DNA of 7,694 nucleotides from assembly GCA_007118195.1 (NCBI GenBank), contig SKSA01000306.1, positions 1 to 7,694 on the forward strand, in the 5' to 3' direction. The notes beneath the pieces are model-generated. The model made no database searches. It saw only the letters and a program-made list of their open reading frames with translations, and had not been told where the DNA came from. The stretch is from Anaerobacillus sp. GTDB taxonomy: Bacteria; Bacillota; Bacilli; Bacillales; Anaerobacillaceae. Below, piece by piece: positions 1 to 5,877 of the stretch (position 1 is its first letter; every line of letters begins with the position of its first letter). Made by a program: the position numbers and the translations under genes.

Positions 1-969
1 GAAGTTTACGAGCATGAAATGCCAGGTGGACAGTATAGTAATCTCCAGCAACAAGCAAAAGCAGTTGGCTTAAAAAATCGTTGGGATGATGTTAAAAACA
101 TGTACCGTTATGTTAATGATATGTTTGGAGATATTGTAAAAGTGACACCATCGTCAAAAATTGTCGGTGATATGGCGCTTTATATGGTTCAAAATAATTT
201 AACAGAAGAAGATATTCATGAACGTGGCGAAACCCTCGACTTCCCCGATTCGGTCGTCGAATTTTTTCAAGGTTACTTAGGTCAGCCATACCAAGGGTTT
301 CCGGAAAAATTGCAGAAAACGATCTTAAAGGGTAAGCCTGCAATTACCGAAAGACCAGGAGTGAATCTTGACCCCATTAATTTTGATGAATTAAAGGAAA
401 CTTTATATCAAACGTTAAATCGTAAAGTGACAAGTTATGACCTTCTTTCTTTTGCTCTTTATCCGAAAGTATATACAGAATATGAGAAGTTCCGCGATCG
501 ATTTGGAGACGTTTCGGTTCTTGATACACAAACATTCTTTTACGGTTTACGACTTGGTGAGGAAATTGAAGTGGAAATTGAACAAGGTAAAACTTTAATC
601 GTTAAAGTTATTTCCGTTTCTAAGCCACAAGACGATGGAACAAGGATTGTTTATTTTGAATTAAATGGCCAACCGCGTGAAGTGATGATAAAAGATCAAA
701 ATGTTAAGACTAGCATTGCCTCAAAGGTAAAAGCTGATAAATCCAACCCTTTTCATATTGGTGCTTCTATGCCAGGGACAGTGTTAAAAACTTTAGTCGT
801 AAAAGGTGATAATGTAAAAAAGGGGGATCATTTAGTCATTACAGAAGCCATGAAAATGGAAACAACCGTTCAAGCGCCGTTTGATGGGGTTGTGAAAGGT
901 ATTCACGTAACAAGTGGAGATGCTATTGAAACAGGAGACTTATTAATCGAGGTAATAAACAGAAATTAA
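1..969 (+). CDS. pyc: Pyruvate carboxylase, C-terminal part (5' end outside window)
   Basis: The reading frame is open from base 1 and ends with TAA at 967-969, giving 322 visible residues of a protein that is normally about 1,150 long. Pyruvate carboxylase is a cytoplasmic biotin enzyme that converts pyruvate, bicarbonate and ATP to oxaloacetate, refilling the TCA cycle. The visible part starts in the carboxyltransferase domain (EMPGGQYSNL, then VTPSSKIVGDMALYMVQNNL). It passes through the linker/allosteric region and ends in a biotinyl carrier domain from about residue 255. The biotin attachment motif is EAMKMET, with the biotinylated lysine at visible residue 285 (codon 853-855). The carboxyltransferase segment closely resembles Bacillus pyruvate carboxylase as I know it. 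An oxaloacetate decarboxylase alpha chain shares this architecture, but the linker fits pyruvate carboxylase better. The gene is separated from the next one by a terminator and appears unrelated to the transport locus. Confidence 0.96.
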   Translation, partial: EVYEHEMPGGQYSNLQQQAKAVGLKNRWDDVKNMYRYVNDMFGDIVKVTPSSKIVGDMALYMVQNNLTEEDIHERGETLDFPDSVVEFFQGYLGQPYQGFPEKLQKTILKGKPAITERPGVNLDPINFDELKETLYQTLNRKVTSYDLLSFALYPKVYTEYEKFRDRFGDVSVLDTQTFFYGLRLGEEIEVEIEQGKTLIVKVISVSKPQDDGTRIVYFELNGQPREVMIKDQNVKTSIASKVKADKSNPFHIGASMPGTVLKTLVVKGDNVKKGDHLVITEAMKMETTVQAPFDGVVKGIHVTSGDAIETGDLLIEVINRN

Positions 970-975
970 ACAGTG

Positions 976-1010
976 GAAAGTGCCCTAGGTAAGGGGTACT
1001 TTCTTTTTTT
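976..1010 (+). terminator. Rho-independent terminator after pyc
   Basis: The arms 976-986 and 993-1003 pair over 11 positions (GAAAGTGCCCT with GGGGTACTTTC, including two G-U pairs) around a 6-nt loop, and a run of seven T follows at 1004-1010. It starts 6 nt after the pyc stop codon, so it should end the pyc transcript and insulate it from the regulator gene downstream. Confidence 0.93.
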
Positions 1011-1021
1011 CGTCCATAAGG

Positions 1022-1054
1022 TATAATAATTTTATATAATCGTTTAAAGATAAT
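1022..1054 (+). promoter_or_regulatory. Candidate -10 element and operator-like site 1 before the first GntR gene
   Basis: A perfect -10 hexamer TATAAT lies at 1022-1027, but no good -35 is visible at 16-18 nt upstream, where the terminator T-tract sits. Ten bases further on, TAATCGTTTA at 1037-1046 differs by one base from the palindrome TAATCGATTA found at three other places in the window. The following bases (AAGATAATA to 1054) closely match those after the fourth site, so these two are the most alike over a longer stretch. The position just downstream of a -10 suggests autoregulation of the regulator gene by repression. The promoter assignment is weaker than the motif match. Confidence 0.55.
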
Positions 1055-1130
1055 AGTTACCATTAATTCCAACAAGAAGATATATTTTCCTAGATAAAGA
1101 GAATGAAAATAAAGATTGTAGGTGTTTACA

Positions 1131-1760
1131 TTGTTAAAAAAACAAGTATTTAAAGAAGAAATTAAGGATTATTTAATAAGTATGATTATGCAAGGTGAGT
1201 ATAAGTCAGGAGACCGGTTAATCGAAACGAAGATTGCCAAAAATTTAGGTGTTAGTCAAGCCCCAGTACGTGAAGCGATACGTGATTTGGAACAAATGGG
1301 TATATTAGATATTGTACCTTATCGAGGCGCATGCATTCGGACATTTTCGATTAAGGATTTAAAGGATGCATATATCGTTAGAGGGGAATTAGAATCATTG
1401 GCGATCAGAGCAGCAGTAACTTTACTAACGGACAGAGACATACAGGAACTTGAAGAAATTTATGAAGCAATGATTAAAGCAGATGAATCTGGTGAACTTC
1501 ATGAACGTGTCGCTCTCGATAATAAATTTCATGAAATTATTGTAAAAGCAGCCCAAAATAATATATTAGAAAAAGCATGGAGAACTGTAAGTATCACTCA
1601 GTGGGCGTATTTCTCTTCTTTTCAGTTTAAAGAAAAACTTAAAATTCTCGAATGGCATCAACCAATTATTGAGGCGATCAAAGAAAGGGATGCTGATAAA
1701 GCAGAGAAGACAATATATAAACACTTTTTAGATCTACAGAACATGCTAGATGAAAATTAA
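1131..1760 (+). CDS. GntR-family transcriptional regulator, FCD (FadR-type) subgroup, copy 1
   Basis: This is a DNA-binding repressor or activator of the FadR/FCD class. The N-terminal winged helix-turn-helix has the typical SGDRLIETKIAKNLGVSQAPVREAIRDLEQMGIL pattern in shortened form: SGDRLIE, then SQAPVREAIRDLEQ as recognition helix. The C-terminal FCD ligand-binding domain keeps the metal-binding set Asp-His-His-His: DNKFH (codons 1518-1532), the His of EWHQP and the His of KHF. TTG at 1131 is preferred because GTAGGTG (1118-1124) sits 6 nt upstream as a Shine-Dalgarno. A GTG at 1122 would add three residues but lies inside that site. The protein is 209 aa, normal for the family. It is about half identical by eye to the regulator at 4148-4804. 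It is monocistronic between two terminators and lies just upstream of the SBP1 promoter. The effector is unknown, but in FCD regulators it is often a sugar acid or other carboxylate. Confidence 0.9.
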   Translation: MLKKQVFKEEIKDYLISMIMQGEYKSGDRLIETKIAKNLGVSQAPVREAIRDLEQMGILDIVPYRGACIRTFSIKDLKDAYIVRGELESLAIRAAVTLLTDRDIQELEEIYEAMIKADESGELHERVALDNKFHEIIVKAAQNNILEKAWRTVSITQWAYFSSFQFKEKLKILEWHQPIIEAIKERDADKAEKTIYKHFLDLQNMLDEN

Positions 1761-1781
1761 CATAACAAAAATAATTAAATT

Positions 1782-1840
1782 TACTAAAGAGCAAAGTTAG
1801 AATTCTAACTTTGCTCTTTAGTATTTTAAAAACATTTTTT
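1782..1840 (+). terminator. Terminator after first GntR gene; perfect 42-nt palindrome
   Basis: Positions 1782-1823 form a perfect palindrome with 21-base arms (TACTAAAGAGCAAAGTTAG and its complement around AATT). On RNA this is a long hairpin, followed by TTTT at 1824-1827 and a second T run at 1835-1840. It begins 21 nt after the stop codon of the regulator. An A-rich stretch precedes it, so it could also stop transcription coming from the other strand, although no minus-strand gene is nearby. Confidence 0.9.
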
Positions 1841-1891
1841 GATGGTGTGAAGTAAAGGAATGAAATGCGCCTTTAAAAAATAAATTGCAAA

Positions 1892-1923
1892 TTTTCAGAA
1901 AAATGATTGATTTTTTCTGAAAA
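1892..1923. repeat. 12-bp perfect inverted repeat overlapping the SBP1 promoter -35
   Basis: TTTTCAGAAAAA at 1892-1903 is exactly complementary to TTTTTCTGAAAA at 1912-1923, with an 8-nt spacer TGATTGAT. The right arm and spacer cover the proposed -35 hexamer (1907-1912). This position fits a binding site for a second regulator, or a weak residual hairpin from the preceding terminator region. It differs from the TAATCGATTA operator. No family can be named from the repeat alone. Confidence 0.6.
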
Positions 1924-1962
1924 GGCTCATATTATAGATTATATATAATCGATTAAATATAA
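1907..1962 (+). promoter_or_regulatory. Promoter of the SBP1-SDR unit with operator-like site 2
   Basis: A SigA-type promoter can be read as TTGATT (1907-1912), a 17-nt spacer and TATTAT (1930-1935), which puts transcription start near 1942. The perfect palindrome TAATCGATTA lies at 1946-1955. Symmetry extends outward over 1939-1962 with only one mismatched pair, making this the most extended of the four sites. Sitting over the start site, a bound protein would block initiation or early elongation. A weaker related core, AATCGGTT at 1964-1971, lies 17 bp further on (centre to centre). The motif match is direct observation; the link to the GntR regulators is inference. Confidence 0.65.
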
Positions 1963-2000
1963 AAATCGGTTTTTAAATCTATTCTAGGAAGGAGGGGGCC

Positions 2001-2036
2001 ATGGAGAAAAAATTAGTTAAGTATTTTTTCCAGTAA
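2001..2036 (+). CDS. Possible 11-residue leader peptide upstream of SBP1
   Basis: An ATG at 2001 opens a short frame, MEKKLVKYFFQ, ending at TAA 2034-2036, with a second in-frame stop TAG at 2040-2042. It is preceded by AAGGAGGGGG (1989-1998), stronger than the ribosome binding sites of most full genes here, although it ends only two bases before the ATG. It lies in the 5' untranslated region of SBP1, 40 nt before that start codon. Just after its stop, CCGTA (2037-2041) can pair with TACGG (2061-2065), which overlaps the SBP1 Shine-Dalgarno. Translation of the leader could therefore expose that site. The coding status is a hypothesis. Alternatively the purine-rich stretch may act as an mRNA-stabilising or standby ribosome site without a functional peptide. 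Confidence 0.4.
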   Translation: MEKKLVKYFFQ

Positions 2037-2075
2037 CCGTAGTCAAAAACTAAAAAATAATACGGAGGGGATCAA

Positions 2076-3074
2076 ATGACTAAGAAAATTGTAAGCGTTT
2101 TATTTTTGTCGTTATTCATTTTAATAGCTTTAGTTGGTTGTGGGGCAACTGACAGTTCAACAGGTAATGAAGGGAATAAAGAAAATAACGGAGATGAAAA
2201 ATCGAATAATGAAATACTTATAGGTATTACTCAAAATAATGTCGGCATCGACAGTTATCAGACAACTTATGAAAATGCATTTAAAGACCATGCTGAAGAT
2301 TTAGGGGTTCGTACGATCGTTCTAGATGCGGGTGGCGATGTTGCACGTCAAATAAATCAAATGGAAGATCTAATTCAGCAAAATGTTGATGTGATCATCG
2401 TTTGGCCGGTAAATGGAAAGGCAATTGTTCCTGCAGCGAGGAATGCAAAAGAGGCTGGAATACCAGTGCTAATTACAAATTCACCAATAGATGAATCTGG
2501 GTTTGATATGGTTAGCGGTTACACAGGACCAGACAATGTTTTACAAGGTAAATTAGCTGCTGAAATGATGATAGAGGCTCTAGGTGGAAAAGGTAAAGTG
2601 GTAGAGATTATGGGTTTACCTGGATATGTGACATCAGCGGAACGTTCTCAAGGGTTTCGTGAGGAGATTGAACAAAATTCAGAAATTGAAATAATTGAAA
2701 CACAGCCTGGTGACTGGAATAGAGAAAAAGGGCAAAGAGTAATGGAAGACTTCTTAACTAAATATAGAGAAATTGATGGGGTATATAGTGCTAATGATGA
2801 TATGGCAGCAGGAGCTATTAATGCATTAAAAGAATCCGGGCGTCTAGAAGATGTCAAAATTACTAGCTCAACGCTTTTTGCTGTTGGTTACGATGCAATT
2901 AAACGTGGTGAATTGTATGGTTCAGTTCAACAATCACCTGTGGAAGACGCAAAGCTTGCACTTGAAACAGCAATAGATATAGCTCTTGGAAAAGAGGTTC
3001 CATTTTTTAATTATTTTGAAACACCAAAAGTTACAGAAGAAAATATTGATCAATTCGAAAAACCAATTTTTTAG
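2076..3074 (+). CDS. Sugar ABC transporter substrate-binding lipoprotein (SBP1)
   Basis: This is a membrane-anchored binding protein of the RbsB-like type 1 periplasmic-binding fold (Peripla_BP_4 type), expected to capture a sugar or related solute outside the membrane. Residues 1-21 are a lipoprotein signal (MTKK, hydrophobic core, LVGC lipobox) with the lipidated cysteine at 22. An N/E/G/K-rich linker runs to about residue 45. The two-lobe domain begins at ILIGITQNN (47-55). Family landmarks follow: RQINQMEDLIQQNVDVIIVWP (91-111, shortened here to the key run), GIPVLITN (128-135), ERSQGF (189-194), GDWNRE (212-217) and SANDDMAAGA (238-247). The start is set by GGAGGGG at 2064-2070, 5 nt from the ATG. 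At 332 aa the protein is full length. It is roughly two-thirds identical by eye to SBP2 (6889-end). No permease lies beside it, so it probably shares the transporter encoded at 4909-6869. The substrate is not identifiable. Confidence 0.93.
   Translation: MTKKIVSVLFLSLFILIALVGCGATDSSTGNEGNKENNGDEKSNNEILIGITQNNVGIDSYQTTYENAFKDHAEDLGVRTIVLDAGGDVARQINQMEDLIQQNVDVIIVWPVNGKAIVPAARNAKEAGIPVLITNSPIDESGFDMVSGYTGPDNVLQGKLAAEMMIEALGGKGKVVEIMGLPGYVTSAERSQGFREEIEQNSEIEIIETQPGDWNREKGQRVMEDFLTKYREIDGVYSANDDMAAGAINALKESGRLEDVKITSSTLFAVGYDAIKRGELYGSVQQSPVEDAKLALETAIDIALGKEVPFFNYFETPKVTEENIDQFEKPIF
2089..2103 (+). promoter_or_regulatory. Weak candidate catabolite-responsive element (cre) inside the start of SBP1
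   Basis: TTGTAAGCGTTTTAT matches the left half and centre of the Bacillus CcpA site consensus WTGNAANCGNWNNCA but misses its final CA. It lies just after the start codon, a location where roadblock-type cre sites occur in Bacillus sugar genes. The sequence also has to encode the signal peptide, so the match may be chance. Confidence 0.25.
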
Positions 3075-3100
3075 TACGATTATAAATATATAACATAATA

Positions 3101-3135
3101 GAGCCAGTTATCACAGTGCTGTTTGATACTGGCTC
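3101..3135 (+). terminator. Stem-loop between SBP1 and the dehydrogenase; weak or partial terminator
   Basis: GAGCCAGT-T-ATC (3101-3112, with one bulged T at 3109) pairs with GATACTGGCTC (3125-3135) to give 11 base pairs around a 12-nt loop. The bases that follow (ATTATCATATTTT) are T-rich but not a clean T-tract. It starts 26 nt after the SBP1 stop. Such hairpins after binding-protein genes often allow partial read-through or protect the upstream mRNA, giving more binding protein than downstream enzyme. No convincing promoter is visible between it and the SDR gene. Confidence 0.55.
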
Positions 3136-3223
3136 ATTATCATATTTTACGGATTAAACATAAAATTTTAATAAAAAAGTGGTTAAGAGGAAAAGGATAA
3201 TAGAAGAGGAGGCATAATTAAAC

Positions 3224-4000
3224 ATGGGGGTTTTAGATTTATTTCGACTTGATGATCAAGTAGCATTAGTTACTGGTGCTGGCCAAGGAATTGGGCGAGA
3301 AATTGCAATGGCTCTTTCTGAAGCAGGAGCTAGATTAGTAGTTGCGGATATAAATAGTAACAACTTAGAAAGAACTGCAGATGAAATCAGTAAAGTTGGG
3401 GGTGAGGTGCTTCCCATAGTTATTGATTTGAAATCTCAGAATCAAGTAGAAGAAATGATTGCGAAAATTATTTCACACTATGGAAAGTTAGATATTTTAG
3501 TGAACAATGCAGGTTTAAATAAAAGAATAGCTGCCAAAGAAATTAAAATGAGTGAATGGGATGATGTGGTTGATTTAAACTTAAAAGCAGCATTTTTCTG
3601 TTGTCAAGCTGCAGGTAAGGAAATGATTAAAAATAAAAAGGGAACTATTATAAATCTCGGTTCAATATCCGGGGTAATCATCAACAAAGAAATTTCACAA
3701 GTTGCATATAGTGCGGCAAAAGCAGGGGTTATTAATTTAACAAGAGCTTTAGCTGCGGAATGGGCGCCTTATCATATAAGAGTAAATTGTATTAGTCCAG
3801 GATTAACCTTAACGCCTCAAGTGGAAGGTGATTTTGTGAAGAATGAGTATATGAGAAATTTAGTGATAGAAAATACACCAATGAGAAGGTTCGCAAATCC
3901 TAGTGAAATTGCTTCAGTAGTCGTTTTTCTCGCATCCAACGCTTCCAGCTTTGTTAATGGTCATAACTTAATTAGTGATGGTGGGTATACAATTTGGTAA
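3224..4000 (+). CDS. NAD(P)-dependent short-chain dehydrogenase/reductase (classical SDR)
   Basis: This is a soluble cytoplasmic oxidoreductase that likely interconverts an alcohol and a ketone on a sugar, polyol or sugar acid. All classical SDR landmarks are present in 258 aa: cofactor motif TGAGQGIG (17-24), acidic Asp42 at the end of strand beta-2 (favouring NAD over NADP), NNAG (94-97), and the catalytic tetrad Asn119, Ser149, Tyr162, Lys166 (YSAAK). After these come the PG motif (SPG) and a C-terminal DGGYTIW. The overall look is that of gluconate 5-dehydrogenase / 2-deoxygluconate 3-dehydrogenase (IdnO/KduD-like) enzymes, but the substrate cannot be fixed from sequence because FabG-like reductases share these features. 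The Shine-Dalgarno AGGAGG (3207-3212) is 11 nt from the ATG, rather far, but no nearer in-frame start exists. It probably reads through from SBP1. No TAATCGATTA site precedes it. Confidence 0.92.
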   Translation: MGVLDLFRLDDQVALVTGAGQGIGREIAMALSEAGARLVVADINSNNLERTADEISKVGGEVLPIVIDLKSQNQVEEMIAKIISHYGKLDILVNNAGLNKRIAAKEIKMSEWDDVVDLNLKAAFFCCQAAGKEMIKNKKGTIINLGSISGVIINKEISQVAYSAAKAGVINLTRALAAEWAPYHIRVNCISPGLTLTPQVEGDFVKNEYMRNLVIENTPMRRFANPSEIASVVVFLASNASSFVNGHNLISDGGYTIW

Positions 4001-4069
4001 ACACGGATCAATGGCGAGACTATGTAAATATTTATTTATAGTGAAATAAATAAAATCTTTAGAAAATTC

Positions 4070-4122
4070 TTGCTTTATATCAAAAAAAGTAATAAAATTT
4101 AAGATAATAGATAATCGATTAT
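4070..4122 (+). promoter_or_regulatory. Promoter of the second GntR gene with operator-like site 3
   Basis: TTGCTT (4070-4075), a 17-nt spacer and TAAAAT (4093-4098) form a plausible SigA promoter with transcription start near 4105. The 12-bp perfect palindrome ATAATCGATTAT lies at 4111-4122, just past the start site and 10 nt before the Shine-Dalgarno. This matches the layout of site 2 (core beginning 11-14 nt after the -10). The arrangement suggests autoregulation by repression. Upstream, 4029-4052 holds a 9-bp AT-only inverted repeat (TATTTATTT/AAATAAATA) that is too weak to call a terminator for the SDR gene. Confidence 0.62.
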
Positions 4123-4147
4123 TTATATTAGAAGAGGGGGTGATTGA

Positions 4148-4804
4148 TTGAATATGGAATCTAAAACACTGTTAAATAAGCGAGTTTTAAAAGATGAGGT
4201 GAAGAATTATTTATCTGAGAGAATTATTCAAGGAGATTATAGTTCGGGAGAACGCCTTATAGAAACACAAATTGCCAAAAATCTTGGAATTAGCCAGGCG
4301 CCAGTAAGAGAGGCTTTACGCGACCTTGAGCAAATTGGTTTAATAAGAATTGAACCTTATAAAGGGGCCTATGTACACCAATTCTCCATTCAAGATCTAA
4401 AAAATGCGTATACGGTTCGATCTAAATTAGAGGTATTAGCAATTGAATATGCTATACAAAATATTCGTGATGATGAGTTACAAAAGTTAAATGATATATA
4501 CGAACAGATGCTTATTATTGATACTTCAGGTGACATACAAAAGCAAATCATGTTAGACATAGAGTTCCATGAAATCATAGTTAAGGCATCGAGGAATAAT
4601 GTTTTAACAAAAGTTTGGGAATCGGTAAGCATAGCTCAATGGACGTACTTTGGAACATTGTATCACAAGAAATATAATGCTATTAAGTTAGTTGAAAGGC
4701 ATCTACCGATTATTGAAAGCCTTTACAAAAAGGATGCTGAAATGGCCAAACAAACGATCCATACACATTTTGGAGAGCTTCAAGAACTTCTAGAAAAATC
4801 ATGA
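4148..4804 (+). CDS. GntR-family transcriptional regulator, FCD (FadR-type) subgroup, copy 2
   Basis: This is a second FadR/FCD-type regulator of 218 aa. The winged helix-turn-helix spans about residues 13-75, with SGERLIETQIAKNLGISQ leading into the recognition helix APVREALRDLEQIG. The FCD domain from about residue 83 keeps the metal-binding residues Asp137, His141 (DIEFH), His185 (ERHLP) and His207 (THF). The start TTG at 4148 is chosen because AGGGGGTG (4135-4142) lies 5 nt upstream. An in-frame ATG at 4154 would be 11 nt away and would drop two residues. Across its length it is about half identical to the regulator at 1131-1760, and the recognition helices are nearly the same (APVREA-RDLEQ), so both may read the same operator. 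No terminator separates it from the permease genes, so it likely forms one transcription unit with them in addition to their own upstream site. Confidence 0.92.
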   Translation: MNMESKTLLNKRVLKDEVKNYLSERIIQGDYSSGERLIETQIAKNLGISQAPVREALRDLEQIGLIRIEPYKGAYVHQFSIQDLKNAYTVRSKLEVLAIEYAIQNIRDDELQKLNDIYEQMLIIDTSGDIQKQIMLDIEFHEIIVKASRNNVLTKVWESVSIAQWTYFGTLYHKKYNAIKLVERHLPIIESLYKKDAEMAKQTIHTHFGELQELLEKS

Positions 4805-4851
4805 TTAAATAGCGTAACTAGCAAAATGGGTAGTCTTTCATAACATTTTTA

Positions 4852-4876
4852 TAATCGATTAAAGATTATATCGATA
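4852..4876 (+). promoter_or_regulatory. Operator-like site 4 before the permease genes (double palindrome)
   Basis: TAATCGATTA at 4852-4861 is the same perfect palindrome as at sites 2 and 3. A shorter palindrome TATCGATA (4869-4876) lies 16 bp further on (centre to centre), comparable to the weaker second core at site 2. The 19 bases from 4852 differ at only two positions from those at site 1 (from 1037). TATAAT at 4850-4855 overlaps the operator and could be a -10, but no good -35 is seen 16-18 nt upstream. The site may regulate an internal promoter or act as a roadblock on read-through from the upstream regulator gene. Confidence 0.55.
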
Positions 4877-4908
4877 AAAACTAGAAAAATATAGGGGAGT
4901 GAAATTGA

Positions 4909-5877
4909 TTGCAATCAGTCTTCCATAAAAATAGGATAATAACTCTATTAAAAGAACAAGGAATAGTTATTGCGTTTATTGTACTAATCAGTAGTATAGC
5001 GCTTGTTTCAGACACTTTCTTAACCACTGAAAACATGTTATTGGTACTTCGGCAAGTATCAATCATAGGAATTATGGCTATTGCAATGACTTATGTAATT
5101 ATTGGGGGGAACTTTGATTTATCAGTAGGGTCATTACTCTCCTTAACAACTGTACTAATGGTCGACTTGCACGATAAAGTTGGTCCATTAGGAGCGATCA
5201 TCATTGTATTAATTGTGGGACTGACCATTGGATGCATTAATGGCCTTCTCATTGGATTTTATAGCTTAAACTCTTTAATTGTTACGCTTGGAATGCTACC
5301 TGTATTACAGGGGATTACATTGATTTATTCTGGAGGTAAGAATGTAATTATTCAAAATCCAGAAGCAACTTGGTTCTCTATCTTTGGAAGGGGCTTCATA
5401 TTAGGTATACCAGTTCCAGTTATTATCTTCCTAGGGATGGCACTAATCTTTGGAATTGTATTAACAAAAACGATTTACGGACGAAAGTTATTTGCAGTAG
5501 GTGGTAATCAAATTGCTAGTATGTTTGCGGGGATTAGAAGCAAATCTGTTATCTTTAGCACATTTTTGATTTCTTCTTTTGCAACATCGATCGCAGGTAT
5601 TATCATGGCATCAAGAGTTATGTCTTCACAAAATAACATTGGCCAAGGTTATGAATTAACCGTCATCGCAGCTGTAATCTTGGGTGGTACTAGTTTACTA
5701 GGAGGTTCAGGTAGTATCTTCAAAACTGTTATTGGAGTATTAATTATTGGCTTTGTAAACAATGGCCTTATTATGCTCGGGTTTCCTTACTATACTCAGT
5801 GGCTAGTAACATGGGTAATTATCATTTCGGCGGTGTGGATTGACCTTTCATCAAAAAGGGGGCACGTATTTGCATGA
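4909..5877 (+). CDS. Sugar ABC transporter permease 1 (RbsC/AraH family)
   Basis: This is an integral membrane subunit of a carbohydrate ABC importer of the BPD_transp_2 type (ribose, xylose, autoinducer-2 transporters). It has 322 aa with many hydrophobic segments; clear ones lie near residues 18-36, 50-66, 94-115, 168-188, 216-235 and 250-290. Family motifs are GGNFDLSVGS (66-75), VTLGM (125-129), the GRKLFAVGGN loop (191-200, the likely contact with the ATPase) and LGGTSLLGGSGS (258-269). The TTG start at 4909 follows AGGGGAGTGA (4893-4902) by 6 nt; no better in-frame start is near. Its last codon overlaps the start of permease 2 by 4 nt (ATGA), so the two are translationally coupled and probably form a heterodimeric channel. 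It lies 104 nt after the second regulator. The substrate is unknown. Confidence 0.93.
   Translation: MQSVFHKNRIITLLKEQGIVIAFIVLISSIALVSDTFLTTENMLLVLRQVSIIGIMAIAMTYVIIGGNFDLSVGSLLSLTTVLMVDLHDKVGPLGAIIIVLIVGLTIGCINGLLIGFYSLNSLIVTLGMLPVLQGITLIYSGGKNVIIQNPEATWFSIFGRGFILGIPVPVIIFLGMALIFGIVLTKTIYGRKLFAVGGNQIASMFAGIRSKSVIFSTFLISSFATSIAGIIMASRVMSSQNNIGQGYELTVIAAVILGGTSLLGGSGSIFKTVIGVLIIGFVNNGLIMLGFPYYTQWLVTWVIIISAVWIDLSSKRGHVFA

Noticed and set aside
113..343. Minus-strand open frame of 76 codons inside pyc
   Set aside because: It lies wholly within the well-supported pyc coding frame, has no ribosome site and encodes no recognisable domain.
1943..1957. Reading TAATCGATTA sites as CcpA cre sites
   Set aside because: They share the AANCGNW centre but lack the conserved TG and CA ends at all four places, so a locus-specific regulator fits better.
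1961..2075. Riboswitch or T-box in the SBP1 leader
   Set aside because: The leader is short and AT-rich, with only weak stems, no T-box or known aptamer core that I recognise, and no terminator hairpin before the SBP1 start.
2648..2857. Minus-strand open frame of 69 codons inside SBP1
   Set aside because: It is opposite a conserved part of the binding protein, its composition mirrors that gene, and no promoter or ribosome site is seen.
4029..4052. Terminator after the SDR gene
   Set aside because: The 9-bp stem is made only of A-T pairs and is not followed by a T-tract.
4390..4632. Minus-strand open frame of 80 codons inside the second GntR gene
   Set aside because: It is antisense to the FCD domain with no start signals; it is a by-product of the coding strand.
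4881..5066. Minus-strand open frame of 61 codons over the start of permease 1
   Set aside because: It overlaps the permease 1 ribosome site and start, and shows no ribosome site or family resemblance of its own.
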